Of a stretch of 64,000 nt of DNA, positions 25,262-33,536 are shown in pieces. The notes below the pieces were generated by a model that saw nothing but the letters and a program-made list of their open reading frames with translations, was not told where the DNA came from and made no database searches. This DNA comes from Lachnospiraceae bacterium (GTDB lineage Bacteria; Bacillota; Clostridia; Lachnospirales; Lachnospiraceae). The stretch is taken from NCBI GenBank assembly GCA_902363555.1, contig CABJAM010000001.1, positions 558,001-622,000 of the forward strand. The letters are read 5' to 3'. Made by a program: the position numbers and the translations under genes. Position 1 is the first letter of the stretch. The number at the start of each line of letters is the position of its first letter.

Positions 25262-26647
25262 ATGGAAATCATATATAAGGAAGTGACAGCTCCGATATTG
25301 GACGGGGGCGCGCCGGTCCTGCTGGATGATGCGACAATGAAGGAGCGGCGGGATAAGGTTTTGGAGAAGATGCGCCAAAACAATCTGGATCAACTGGTCA
25401 TTTATGACGATGTGGAGCACGCTTATAATTTTATGTATCTGACCGGCTTTTTTACCCGTTTTGAGGAAGCGTTGCTCATTTTAAATAAGGACGGCAGCGC
25501 CGCCATGATGCTGGGCAATGAAAACCTGAACAAGTGCGATAAATCCCGCCTGCCAGCTAAACCGGTCCATGTATCCTTATTTTCATTGCCCAATCAGCCA
25601 AACCGGACGGATCGCACCTTCCGGCAGCTTCTGGAGGATGCGGGCATAATGTCCGGAAGGCGGATCGGTCTGGTGGGCTGGAAACTTTTTACAGGCAATA
25701 TGGAGAATAATGACCGCATGTTTGATCTGCCGGCGTATATTGTTCAGGCCATCCGGGAAATTGCAGGCGACGATTCCCTTCTGGTCAACGCTACCTCTTT
25801 GATGATCGGGGCAAATGGCGCGCGCACGACAAATAATGCCAATGAAATTGCTCACTATGAATACGGCGCTTCTCTGGCCTCCGATTGTATACTGGAGGCT
25901 ATGGATACTCTGGATGTGGGTGTGAGTGAGCTGGCGCTGGGCGACCGCCTGGTCCGTAACGGGCAGCATACAAGCATTGTGACCATTGCCGCAAGCGGCC
26001 CCCGCTTTGTCAAGGCCAATATGTTCCCGACAGCCAATACGGTAAAGGTGGGGGATACGGTATCCCTGACCGTGGGTTATGCCGGCGGCGCATCCAGCCG
26101 CGCCGGGTACGCTGTCCATGATGCGGGCGGGCTGCCCGAAGAACAAAAGGATTATTTAGAGCGGTTAGCCATGCCTTATTTTGGCGCGTATGTGACGTGG
26201 CTGGAAAACATCCGCATAGGGATACGGGGCGGCGAACTGTTTCAGTTGATTGATCAGGTTTTGCCCAGGAGCCGGTATCATTGGAGCCTGTGCCCGGGCC
26301 ACCTGACCGCGGAGGAGGAGTGGCTCTGCTCGCCGGTGTACGAGGACTCAAACGAAGTGCTGCGCAGCGGTATGATTTTCCAGATTGACATTATTCCGGC
26401 CATCCCCGGATATGGCGGCGTCAGCGCGGAAAGCACCATCGTTCTTGCCGATGAAAAATTAAAGGCGTGCCTGAGGGAGCAGTATCCCGAAATGTATGAG
26501 CGGATGCGCAGACGGCGGGCGTATTTGTGCAATGAACTCAATATCCGGCTGTCGGAGGATGTTTTGCCGATGTGCAGCACGGTGGGGTATATGCGGCCGT
26601 ATTTGCTGGATAAAGGGCGGGCTCTGGCGGTGGCTTCACCGAAATAG
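25262..26647 (+). CDS. M24/creatinase-family protein with altered metal-site residues
   Basis: A 461-residue protein with a creatinase-type N-domain (about 1-190) and a pita-bread domain (about 195-430). In M24 peptidases the second domain supplies two Asp, one His and two Glu. Here the strand GDTVSLTVGYAGGASSRAGYA replaces the usual Asp ligands with Thr and Ala; a His in CPGHLTAEEE remains. Creatinase itself keeps the fold without a metal, so a hydrolase acting on C-N bonds other than peptides is plausible. AAGGAGAAGG fixes ATG 25262. It is probably co-transcribed with the M81 gene. Confidence 0.8.
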   Translation: MEIIYKEVTAPILDGGAPVLLDDATMKERRDKVLEKMRQNNLDQLVIYDDVEHAYNFMYLTGFFTRFEEALLILNKDGSAAMMLGNENLNKCDKSRLPAKPVHVSLFSLPNQPNRTDRTFRQLLEDAGIMSGRRIGLVGWKLFTGNMENNDRMFDLPAYIVQAIREIAGDDSLLVNATSLMIGANGARTTNNANEIAHYEYGASLASDCILEAMDTLDVGVSELALGDRLVRNGQHTSIVTIAASGPRFVKANMFPTANTVKVGDTVSLTVGYAGGASSRAGYAVHDAGGLPEEQKDYLERLAMPYFGAYVTWLENIRIGIRGGELFQLIDQVLPRSRYHWSLCPGHLTAEEEWLCSPVYEDSNEVLRSGMIFQIDIIPAIPGYGGVSAESTIVLADEKLKACLREQYPEMYERMRRRRAYLCNELNIRLSEDVLPMCSTVGYMRPYLLDKGRALAVASPK

Positions 26648-26665
26648 TGAAGTATGGTGATCTTC

Positions 26666-26698
26666 GTAACAGCTCGGTTCCTCTGTTACCGATTTTTC
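26666..26698 (+). terminator. Palindromic repeat acting as terminator after M24 gene
   Basis: GTAACAG (26666-26672) and CTGTTAC (26683-26689) form a 7-bp stem around a 10-base loop, followed by CGATTTTTCG. It also belongs to the GTAAC-type palindromic repeats seen at 32400, 47829 and 63620. Confidence 0.55.
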
Positions 26699-26793
26699 GT
26701 TGTGCCTTCAAATATTATTTTAAAGCTGTTGATTTTTAGAGTATGAATGTTATACTTTTAATAAATAGTGAAGTTGAATGGAGGCACCCGTAT

Positions 26794-28287
26794 ATGGATA
26801 TAGGAACATTTCAATCGATGCTGGATATAGGAGAGACCATAGCGGTAGAGTTTAAACGTTGTGGAAATGGGATTGCAGACGATGTTTATGAGAGTGTATG
26901 CTCCTTTTTAAATCGTTTTGGCGGTGACCTTTTTATGGGAGTACTTGATGATGGTACAGTTTACGGTGTTCCTCCGAAAGCTGTTCGAGATATGATAAAA
27001 AACTTTATCAATACGATCAGTAATCCCAAAATGTTTACTCCGACAATCTATCTAGCTCCGGAAATACTGGAATATAAAGACAAGACAGTGATACATGTCC
27101 ATGTTCCGCCCAGTGCTGAGGTTCATAGCTATAAGAGGGTTATATACGATCGGGTAGATGATGCGGATGTGAAGGTTACCGCTACGGCGCAGATTGCACA
27201 ATTATATATCCGAAAACAGGATATCTTTACAGAAAAGAAAATCTATCCCTATGCAACGGAAGCAGACCTTCGGATGGACTTATTGCCGAGAATAAGGCAG
27301 ATGGCGGTAAATCATGCCGGTGGCAAGCACCCATGGGATAGCATGACGAATCAGGAATTTTTTAAAAGTGCCGGACTTTATGGCACAGATATAGCTACTG
27401 GTGAGAAAGGGTTTAATCTGGCGTGTATTTTGTTGCTGGGAAAGGATGATGTTATTTTTAATGTATGCCCTGCGTATGAGACAGATGCCCTTGTGCGGAA
27501 AGTAAATTTTGATAGATATGATGATCGGGAAATTATTAGGACAAATCTGGTAGAAAGTTTTGATCATTTGATGGAATTTGGCAGAAAACATCTGCCGGAT
27601 AAATTTTTCCTGGAAGATGAAAATCGGATAAGTATCAGAAATATTATTGTTCGGGAGATGGTCAGCAATACTTTAATGCACCGCGAATTTACCAGCGCAT
27701 ATGCAGCAAAATTTGTGATTCAACAGCAAAAGATGTATGTGGAAAATGCCAACCGTGCAGTAAAAGAAGGTATAATTACTCCGGATAATCTGGAACCCAA
27801 TCCAAAGAATCCGATCATCGCTTCATTTTTCCGGCATATTGGTCGAGCGGATCGCCTTGGTTCAGGTGTGAGAAATATTTTTAAGTACAGCAGATATTAT
27901 TCTGGGCAGGAACCTCAGTTTAAAGATGGAGATATCTTTAAGATAATTGTACCGCTGGACGAAAGTTATTCCTTTGACTATAATGTAGAGGATCATAACG
28001 TCGCTAAATCTGAATTTATTGCTGAGACTAGCGCAAAGACTAGCGCAAAAACTAGCGCAATAACTGGCGCAAAGACTAGCGCAATAAATACTGCGAAGCT
28101 GACTGAGACGGAACAAATTATTTTAGAACTTTTACGGGAAAATCCTGCGATTACCCAGGAAATGATGGCATCGAAAGTGGGCCTGACCAAATATGGGGTT
28201 CGATACGCTATGAAAACTCTAAAAGATAAGGGGATTCTTATAAGAGAAGGGTCCAACAGGAATGGTATATGGAAAATAAATGTATAA
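26794..28287 (+). CDS. AlbA_2/Schlafen-type ATP-binding protein with C-terminal winged helix
   Basis: A 497-residue predicted regulator. The N-terminal AlbA_2 (SLFN) domain has ETIAVEFKRCGNGIADDVYE and FLNRFGGDLFMGVLDDG. A GHKL-like C-terminal segment follows at about 290-400 (REMVSNTLMHREF, IGRADRLGSGVRNIFKYSR), as in 'ATP-dependent DNA helicase-related' proteins. A Thr-Ser-Ala-Lys repeat linker leads to a winged helix with EMMASKVGLTKYGVRYAMK. Start 26794 has AATGGAGG 9 bases upstream; an upstream ATG at 26743 lacks a site. Its role is unknown; such genes are often accessory or defence-linked. Confidence 0.78.
   Translation: MDIGTFQSMLDIGETIAVEFKRCGNGIADDVYESVCSFLNRFGGDLFMGVLDDGTVYGVPPKAVRDMIKNFINTISNPKMFTPTIYLAPEILEYKDKTVIHVHVPPSAEVHSYKRVIYDRVDDADVKVTATAQIAQLYIRKQDIFTEKKIYPYATEADLRMDLLPRIRQMAVNHAGGKHPWDSMTNQEFFKSAGLYGTDIATGEKGFNLACILLLGKDDVIFNVCPAYETDALVRKVNFDRYDDREIIRTNLVESFDHLMEFGRKHLPDKFFLEDENRISIRNIIVREMVSNTLMHREFTSAYAAKFVIQQQKMYVENANRAVKEGIITPDNLEPNPKNPIIASFFRHIGRADRLGSGVRNIFKYSRYYSGQEPQFKDGDIFKIIVPLDESYSFDYNVEDHNVAKSEFIAETSAKTSAKTSAITGAKTSAINTAKLTETEQIILELLRENPAITQEMMASKVGLTKYGVRYAMKTLKDKGILIREGSNRNGIWKINV
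28027..28086 (+). repeat. Five 12-bp tandem repeats inside the AlbA-type gene
   Basis: Units of ACTAGCGCAAAG begin at 28027, 28039, 28051, 28063 and 28075, encoding a Thr-Ser/Gly-Ala-Lys/Ile repeat that links the ATP-binding part to the winged helix. A 12-base unit keeps the frame, so copy changes would only alter linker length. Confidence 0.8.
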
Positions 28288-29480
28288 TCTCCAAAGGTAC
28301 GATGGAAGACAAAGACGCGCTCATTGATTTTATAAATATGGTATTCAGCCAGAATGAGCGTCCGCACGATTTTAAGAAACTGATGCCAAAGCTTTATGCG
28401 GAAGGCATTGATACAATGGACAGCCACTATCTTGTGAAGGAGGACGGCCGGATTCGGGCGGTGGTCGGCGTCTATGATACGGAGCTTGAGGTGGCCGGAA
28501 CTGTGCTTAAACTGGGCCAGGTTGGCCAGGTCAGCGTCCATCCCTATGCCAGAGGCTCAGGCTATATGAAGCAGTTGATGCATATGGCTATGGAAGAATC
28601 CAGAGCAAAAGGCATTGACGCGCTGGTCCTTGGCGGTCTGAGAAACCGGTATGAATATTTTGGCTTTGAGCCGGCGGAAATCTGCCTGGCCTATCACTTT
28701 ATCGGGGAAAATGTCCGCCATGGCTGTCGTGACATCTGCGTGGACGGCATGGAGCTGCGGCCGGTATGCAGTAAAGAGGATGACTGTCTGGACCAAATGT
28801 ACGCCCTGTTTAACCGTCAGACCTTTAAGATGAAAAGAAGTAGAGAAAGCTTCTATGAGATATTAAAATCGTGGGAAAGTCATGTCTTTGCCATATTGTC
28901 TCAGGGTGAATTTGCGGGATATGTGTGTATGAGTACAGACTATGATCGGATTTCTGAATTGATGCTGAAAAATATAAATGATTTTCCTGCGGTATTAAAA
29001 CTATGCTTTACACAGTTTCAGATTCAATCGCTTATGTGCCTGTGCAGTGCCGTTGATTTTGAATTGATGGATAAAATGGCGCAATATTGCGAAAACTGCA
29101 CCATATCCACAGGGCATAGCTGGCATATCTTTAATTTTGAGAACGTCATTCGCTCGTTTATGAAGTTGAAAAATCAGTACACACCACTGGATGACGGTGA
29201 ATTTTACCTGAAAATCGCAGAGGAATATGCAAACGACGAACCGCATGCCCCGGCGGCCTGCTGCGGCTGCTACCGTCTGGCCGTGGATGCTGGCGTCGTT
29301 ACTGTCGAAAAGCTTCCGGGGAACGCAGCCCCCTGCGATGGCGTAATTGAAGTAAATATGCTGGATGCAGTTACGGCAATATTTACTCAGGCGGGCGCTT
29401 ATACCAGTGCGGGAAGGCGATGTACTTACAAAAACTGGTTTCCGCTGCCGCTCTATATGAATCCCATGGATGCCTGCTGA
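28269..29480 (+). CDS. Eis-like GNAT N-acetyltransferase
   Basis: A 403-residue protein with an N-terminal GNAT domain (VGQVSVHPYARGSGYMKQLM, about residue 90) and a long C-terminal region of the Eis/SCP2-like type. Eis-family enzymes acetylate amines such as aminoglycosides or polyamines; the substrate here is unknown. Its ATG lies inside the end of the preceding gene (19-base overlap), which suggests coupling, although the two products look unrelated. A large bidirectional terminator follows. Confidence 0.8.
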   Translation: MENKCIISKGTMEDKDALIDFINMVFSQNERPHDFKKLMPKLYAEGIDTMDSHYLVKEDGRIRAVVGVYDTELEVAGTVLKLGQVGQVSVHPYARGSGYMKQLMHMAMEESRAKGIDALVLGGLRNRYEYFGFEPAEICLAYHFIGENVRHGCRDICVDGMELRPVCSKEDDCLDQMYALFNRQTFKMKRSRESFYEILKSWESHVFAILSQGEFAGYVCMSTDYDRISELMLKNINDFPAVLKLCFTQFQIQSLMCLCSAVDFELMDKMAQYCENCTISTGHSWHIFNFENVIRSFMKLKNQYTPLDDGEFYLKIAEEYANDEPHAPAACCGCYRLAVDAGVVTVEKLPGNAAPCDGVIEVNMLDAVTAIFTQAGAYTSAGRRCTYKNWFPLPLYMNPMDAC

Positions 29481-29556
29481 GTTGACTGGAAAACGGGGGA
29501 ATATATGAAATTTTGGACAGTGCTGATGTTATAGTTAAGAAAATATAAAAAAATAG

Positions 29557-29634
29557 AAAACCGGTCAGTGAACCATCTCCCAAAAGTTAGCCCTCAAATC
29601 TAACGCTTGGGAGGTCGGTTCTCCGACCGGTTTT
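29557..29634. terminator. 78-base four-tier bidirectional terminator
   Basis: Nested arms pair AAAACCGGTC/GACCGGTTTT, AACC/GGTT, CTCCCAA/TTGGGAG and GTTAG/CTAAC. The outer arms supply T runs on both strands. It sits between the convergent acetyltransferase and LysR genes and can serve both. Confidence 0.75.
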
Positions 29635-29644
29635 TATTTCTGTA

Positions 29645-30550
29645 TTAAAGTTTTGAAAAATCATATTTCCTTACATAGTCGAGGAACTTATCCTGTGTCT
29701 CGGAAGCTGCCGAATTTTTATTCCAGATAATGTACACATAAATTTTTCGGACGGGATCAAAAGGGATCATCGAGACATCTTCCCAGTTTTCCGCTATTTC
29801 ACGGGGAATGATAATGGAAGTGAAGCCGCAGGCAACCGCTTTGCGGATAAGCTCCTGCTGGCTGCTTTTAATATTTGTACTGTCATCATCATTACAGTTA
29901 AGAACAGAGCTCAAAAGCTTCTCATCGAGGATGTCTATGGTGAGGGGCGTCAGTAATGACGCGCGGTCGATGTCCGCAATGTCCTCGATACTTAATGTTT
30001 TGCTTTTGGCAAGCTCATGTGCCGGGGATACGCAGAATACCATTTCTGAAGTATAGATGAGCATTGTTTCTATGGATTCCGATTGTTTCATCGCTGCATC
30101 CAGATGGGGTGTAATAATAAAATCACAATCACCGTTTATAATTGCATCCATGCACTCATACGTGGGCCGTTCTGTGATATGGATACGTATATCCGGATAC
30201 ATATTTTTAAAACCCGGGAAAAAATCAGGGAAAAAGCGGCTTCCGGTCGTTGTTGTTATGCCAATGTTCAGCTCAGGCGCCTTCAGCGAGCGCTTCGTAT
30301 CGTTCATATATCTTTTTAGATTTCCATAGGCCTTATTAAATTCTTTAAACATACTCCGGAGCATTTCTCCATCTTCCGTGATCTCGACACCGGTGCGGGA
30401 ACGATTGAACAGGACCACATTCCACTCATTTTCCAGCTCCTTTAAGGAGCGCGAGACGGCAGATCTGGATACGTAGAGTGCTTTTGCCGCGTTCGTCACA
30501 TTTTTATATTCACAAACGGCTTCAAAGTATGTAATTTGTGTAAAAGTCAT
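29645..30550 (-). CDS. LysR-family transcriptional regulator
   Basis: A 301-residue regulator with an N-terminal winged helix (residues 1-60: TQITYFEAVCEYKNVTNAAK, then SRSAVSRSLKELE) and a C-terminal periplasmic-binding-like effector domain (about 90-300). It is divergent from the FAD oxidoreductase operon. A 34-bp block before that operon recurs before the Opp operon at 36.6 kb, so both may be its targets. The inducer is probably the compound handled by this locus. Confidence 0.9.
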   Translation of the reverse strand: MTFTQITYFEAVCEYKNVTNAAKALYVSRSAVSRSLKELENEWNVVLFNRSRTGVEITEDGEMLRSMFKEFNKAYGNLKRYMNDTKRSLKAPELNIGITTTTGSRFFPDFFPGFKNMYPDIRIHITERPTYECMDAIINGDCDFIITPHLDAAMKQSESIETMLIYTSEMVFCVSPAHELAKSKTLSIEDIADIDRASLLTPLTIDILDEKLLSSVLNCNDDDSTNIKSSQQELIRKAVACGFTSIIIPREIAENWEDVSMIPFDPVRKIYVYIIWNKNSAASETQDKFLDYVRKYDFSKL

Positions 30551-30704
30551 AATGATGTACCTCCCCTGATACTTTAGATGATTTCAGCCTTTTATATAAA
30601 TATAACATATTTCATTTGCAAATCAAAGCGTTATAATATGAATAGTAAGGATCCGCTGTCTGCGTGTCATTACTCACGAGGGTCTGAAACAAACCCGACA
30701 ACCC

Positions 30705-30743
30705 TAAGGTTCCACCCCAAGCTGCGGCGCTGTCTGTCCGCGC
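30705..30743. repeat. Interspersed 39-bp repeat, copy 1
   Basis: TAAGGTTCCACCCCAAGCTG, then CGGCGCTGTCTGTCCGCGC. It matches 42401-42439 at 35 of 39 positions. It is followed by CACCCATGAATAGTAAG, which recurs in changed form at 47131. It lies in the LysR/FAD oxidoreductase intergenic gap, which otherwise holds only the promoter. Confidence 0.7.
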
Positions 30744-30811
30744 ACACCCATGAATAGTAAGTGTGCCCGTAATGTCTTGGAATTGATGCACTAACGTTTA
30801 CGGAATGCTTC

Positions 30812-30841
30812 TTTACAGTGGAGGGTATTCTTCCCTATACT
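30812..30841 (+). promoter_or_regulatory. Promoter of the FAD oxidoreductase operon
   Basis: -35 TTTACA (30812-30817), 18-base spacer, -10 TATACT (30836-30841). The upstream block 30783-30816 matches 36603-36636 at 24 of 34 positions with identical spacing, including AATGYTTCTTTAC. Confidence 0.6.
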
Positions 30842-30893
30842 AAAGACATCAGATGAAAGAAGCAAGGTGTTTTTAAGAAAGGGTGATTGTAAA

Positions 30894-32393
30894 ATGTTAA
30901 ATCAATTTATCGAAACAGAGGGTCCGGTTCCAGTCTATGATACGTGTGATATTCTTGTGGTCGGCGGTGGCGCGGCCGGACATTCCGCAGCAGTTGCGGC
31001 AGTTCGGGCGGGGGCAAAAAAGGTAATTCTTATGGAGCGCTATGGATATATGGGCGGGGATGCAACCGGAGGGTATGTGATCATGGTTCCCAATCTGTCC
31101 TGGTATGACAAATCCTTTGTGCGCGGATTGCAGGAGGAATGGTTTACCCGGTTGAAGAATATTCCCGGAGCAGTTTTAGGGCCGGATCTCAGTGAGATTG
31201 GAAGCACTGAAAAAATCTTTGTGAACCGTTGGAAGGGCATCCATGATTGCGCCAGCCGCGCCGGGTTTAACGGATGTAAGGAGCAGTGCCTTGTTCGTTC
31301 GGTCTATTTTGAACCGAACCAGCTAAAAATCGAAATGGACAAAATGCTGCTGGAGCATAAGGAAAATATCAAGGTACTCTGTCATAGCTGGGGTGTTAAG
31401 CCGATCATGGATGGAGACGCTGTGAAGGGTGTGATTTTTGAAAGTAAGGAAGGCCGTCAGGCTGTTCTGGCTCAGGTGGTGATCGATGCTACCGGCGATG
31501 GCGATCTTTTTTATCAGACGGGAGCACCCTATGAAAAGCTGACGGATGAAGGCTGCCGTTCCAGCGCCACGGCTCTTGTCTGGCGTATTGGAGGTATTGA
31601 CTGGAATGCTTATACCCAATGGCTGAACACGACCCCCGGTGCATTTGGAATGATCGTCCAGGGCTTACAAAAGGTGGCCGGATACAAAACTATGCCGCTG
31701 CCCAGCAATCAAAATGATATTTGCTGGATGAACAACTGGTTTTATGGGCGTGACTGCTCGAATATTAACGATATAACCCAGACGGAGCTGGAGGTCAGAG
31801 ATTCCATCAGAGATATTATAGAATTTTTCCGGGAAACGGTACCCATTGCTTTTAGCCATGCATTTTTATATGATATTGCGCCGCAGCTTGGGGCGCGGTG
31901 CAGCAGGCGGCTGATCGGTGAGTATGTGATGAGTATCAGGGATTTTGCAACAGCCAGCAAATTTGACGATGTTATCGCATGGCATTCCACGATCTGCCAG
32001 ATTAATGACTGTGGCCCTGTGGAAATTCCTTATCGGTGTATTTTACCTCAGAAGGTGGAAAATATGCTCTGCCCGGGCCGGCATTTATCGGCCGATACGG
32101 CGGCAATTGACTGGCTGAATCTTATTCCCCAGTGCGTTGGCACCGGTCAGGCGGCCGGGGTTGCGGCGGCTGTGGCTGTGCAGGATGGGGTGAGCGTGCG
32201 AAGGGTTGACATAAAAAAAGTGCAGGATATTCTTGTGGACCAGGATGTTCCGCTGCCGAGAAATGAAAAGTTTTCCGCAAAGGCTCCCGATTATCAAAAA
32301 ACCGTTGAGGAACATGAATATGGGCTTTATACAGATCTGGCGAAGGAGTATATCGAGAAGGAGGGCAGTATTGACAGCTACCGCCAGTGGTAA
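30894..32393 (+). CDS. FAD-dependent oxidoreductase (FAD_oxidored family)
   Basis: A 499-residue flavoprotein. The Rossmann FAD motif is at about residues 18-35 (DILVVGGGAAGHSAAVAA), followed by VILMERYGYMGGDATGGY, where a second glycine-rich stretch contacts the flavin. VVIDATGDGDLF (about 190) and the C-terminal CPGRHLSADTAA region also fit. There is no transmembrane or signal segment, so it is cytoplasmic. ATG 30894 has AAGAAAGGGTG upstream. It heads the operon with the UroD-like and PrpD genes; the substrate is unknown. Confidence 0.85.
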   Translation: MLNQFIETEGPVPVYDTCDILVVGGGAAGHSAAVAAVRAGAKKVILMERYGYMGGDATGGYVIMVPNLSWYDKSFVRGLQEEWFTRLKNIPGAVLGPDLSEIGSTEKIFVNRWKGIHDCASRAGFNGCKEQCLVRSVYFEPNQLKIEMDKMLLEHKENIKVLCHSWGVKPIMDGDAVKGVIFESKEGRQAVLAQVVIDATGDGDLFYQTGAPYEKLTDEGCRSSATALVWRIGGIDWNAYTQWLNTTPGAFGMIVQGLQKVAGYKTMPLPSNQNDICWMNNWFYGRDCSNINDITQTELEVRDSIRDIIEFFRETVPIAFSHAFLYDIAPQLGARCSRRLIGEYVMSIRDFATASKFDDVIAWHSTICQINDCGPVEIPYRCILPQKVENMLCPGRHLSADTAAIDWLNLIPQCVGTGQAAGVAAAVAVQDGVSVRRVDIKKVQDILVDQDVPLPRNEKFSAKAPDYQKTVEEHEYGLYTDLAKEYIEKEGSIDSYRQW

Positions 32394-32399
32394 TACCGC

Positions 32400-32428
32400 G
32401 TAACCGTTCAGTTTTTCAGAACGGTTAC
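32400..32428. repeat. GTAAC-type palindromic repeat
   Basis: GTAACCGTT (32400-32408) and AACGGTTAC (32420-32428) pair perfectly around CAGTTTTTCAG. It is one of several short palindromes with GTAAC ends in intergenic gaps of this window. Without a 3' T run it is a weak terminator at most. Confidence 0.6.
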
Positions 32429-32469
32429 TGTACTGCTAAAATCAATGTATTGGAAAGGAAGGTTATTTT

Positions 32470-33456
32470 ATGCTTACAAAACGGCAGAATCTTATCGAGG
32501 TGATGAACGGCGGCGCGCCGGAGCGTTTTGTCAATCAGTACGAGGCCTTTGGGATGATCATGGGCGTTCCGGTGTCGGCGTACCGGCGGACGATGTGCGG
32601 CGGCGCGCCGGTGCAGGATGGCTGGGGCGTCACAAAAATATGGCCGGAGGGCACGCCGGGGGCATTTCCGATGCATGACGATGCCCACCTGGTCTGCAGA
32701 GACATAACCCATTGGCGGGATTACGTCAAAGCGCCGCGGCTGGATTACCCGGATGCGGCGTGGGAGGATGTTATAAAAAGAGCGGAGACGATCGACCGGA
32801 AGGAGCAGTTTGCCCTTGTGTTTCTCACACCGGGCCTGTTTGAAACAAGTCATAATCTTTTGGGGTTACAGGAATGTCTGATCAATTTTTATGAAGAGCC
32901 GGAGTACATGCATGAGCTGATCGATTATCTTACGGATTATCAACTGGCAGTGGCGGAGCAGGTGTGCGACCATCTCCATCCGGACGGCATATTCTGGCAT
33001 GATGATTGGGGAACGCAGACGTCAACGTTCCTCTCGCCGGAGATGTTTGAAGAATTTTATCTGCCGGCATATAAAAAGATTTACGGATATTACCAGTCAC
33101 GGGGGGCCGGAATGATCGTTCATCACTCGGATTCTTACGCGGCCACGCTTGTGCCTTATATGATCGATATGGGTATCCGTATTTGGCAGGGCGTGCTTTC
33201 CACCAACAATATTCCTGAATTGATTGAGAAATATGGCCATAAGATCACGTTTATGGGCGGGATCGACGATGGCCGTGTGGATGTTCCGGAATGGACGCCG
33301 CAGTTGGTTGAGGATGAGGTGCGCCGGGCCTGCATCGAAAATGGAAAATTGCACTATATCCCTTCGCTCTGTCAGGGGATGCCCTTTAGTATTTATGATG
33401 GTGTACACGATGCGGTTACGAAAACTATCGACATGATGAGCAGTATAATGTTTTAA
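32470..33456 (+). CDS. Uroporphyrinogen decarboxylase-like protein (possible corrinoid methyltransferase family)
   Basis: A 328-residue UroD-fold protein. The C-terminal half has HHSDSYAATLVPYMIDMGI and ITFMGGIDDGRVD, the HxxSDG-like and GGID segments of this superfamily. Besides heme synthesis, the superfamily includes MtaA/CmuA-type methyltransferases that work on methylated corrinoids. No corrinoid protein is next to it and no heme genes are nearby, so a catabolic methyl or decarboxylation role is more likely than heme synthesis. AAGGAAGG precedes ATG 32470. Confidence 0.82.
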   Translation: MLTKRQNLIEVMNGGAPERFVNQYEAFGMIMGVPVSAYRRTMCGGAPVQDGWGVTKIWPEGTPGAFPMHDDAHLVCRDITHWRDYVKAPRLDYPDAAWEDVIKRAETIDRKEQFALVFLTPGLFETSHNLLGLQECLINFYEEPEYMHELIDYLTDYQLAVAEQVCDHLHPDGIFWHDDWGTQTSTFLSPEMFEEFYLPAYKKIYGYYQSRGAGMIVHHSDSYAATLVPYMIDMGIRIWQGVLSTNNIPELIEKYGHKITFMGGIDDGRVDVPEWTPQLVEDEVRRACIENGKLHYIPSLCQGMPFSIYDGVHDAVTKTIDMMSSIMF

Positions 33457-33490
33457 TGATGCTGTTCGCGGGGGCGCTATCCCGCGAGGT

Positions 33491-33507
33491 GTTTTGCATA
33501 GCAAAAC
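33491..33507 (+). other. Short hairpin before the PrpD gene
   Basis: GTTTTGC-ATA-GCAAAAC, a perfect 7-bp stem 30 bases upstream of the TTG start of the next gene. A GCGGG/CCCGC pair just upstream can also fold. Possible mRNA processing or stability element. Confidence 0.45.
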
Positions 33508-33536
33508 CCGAGTTTTAAGAAAGGTGGGGATTTATA

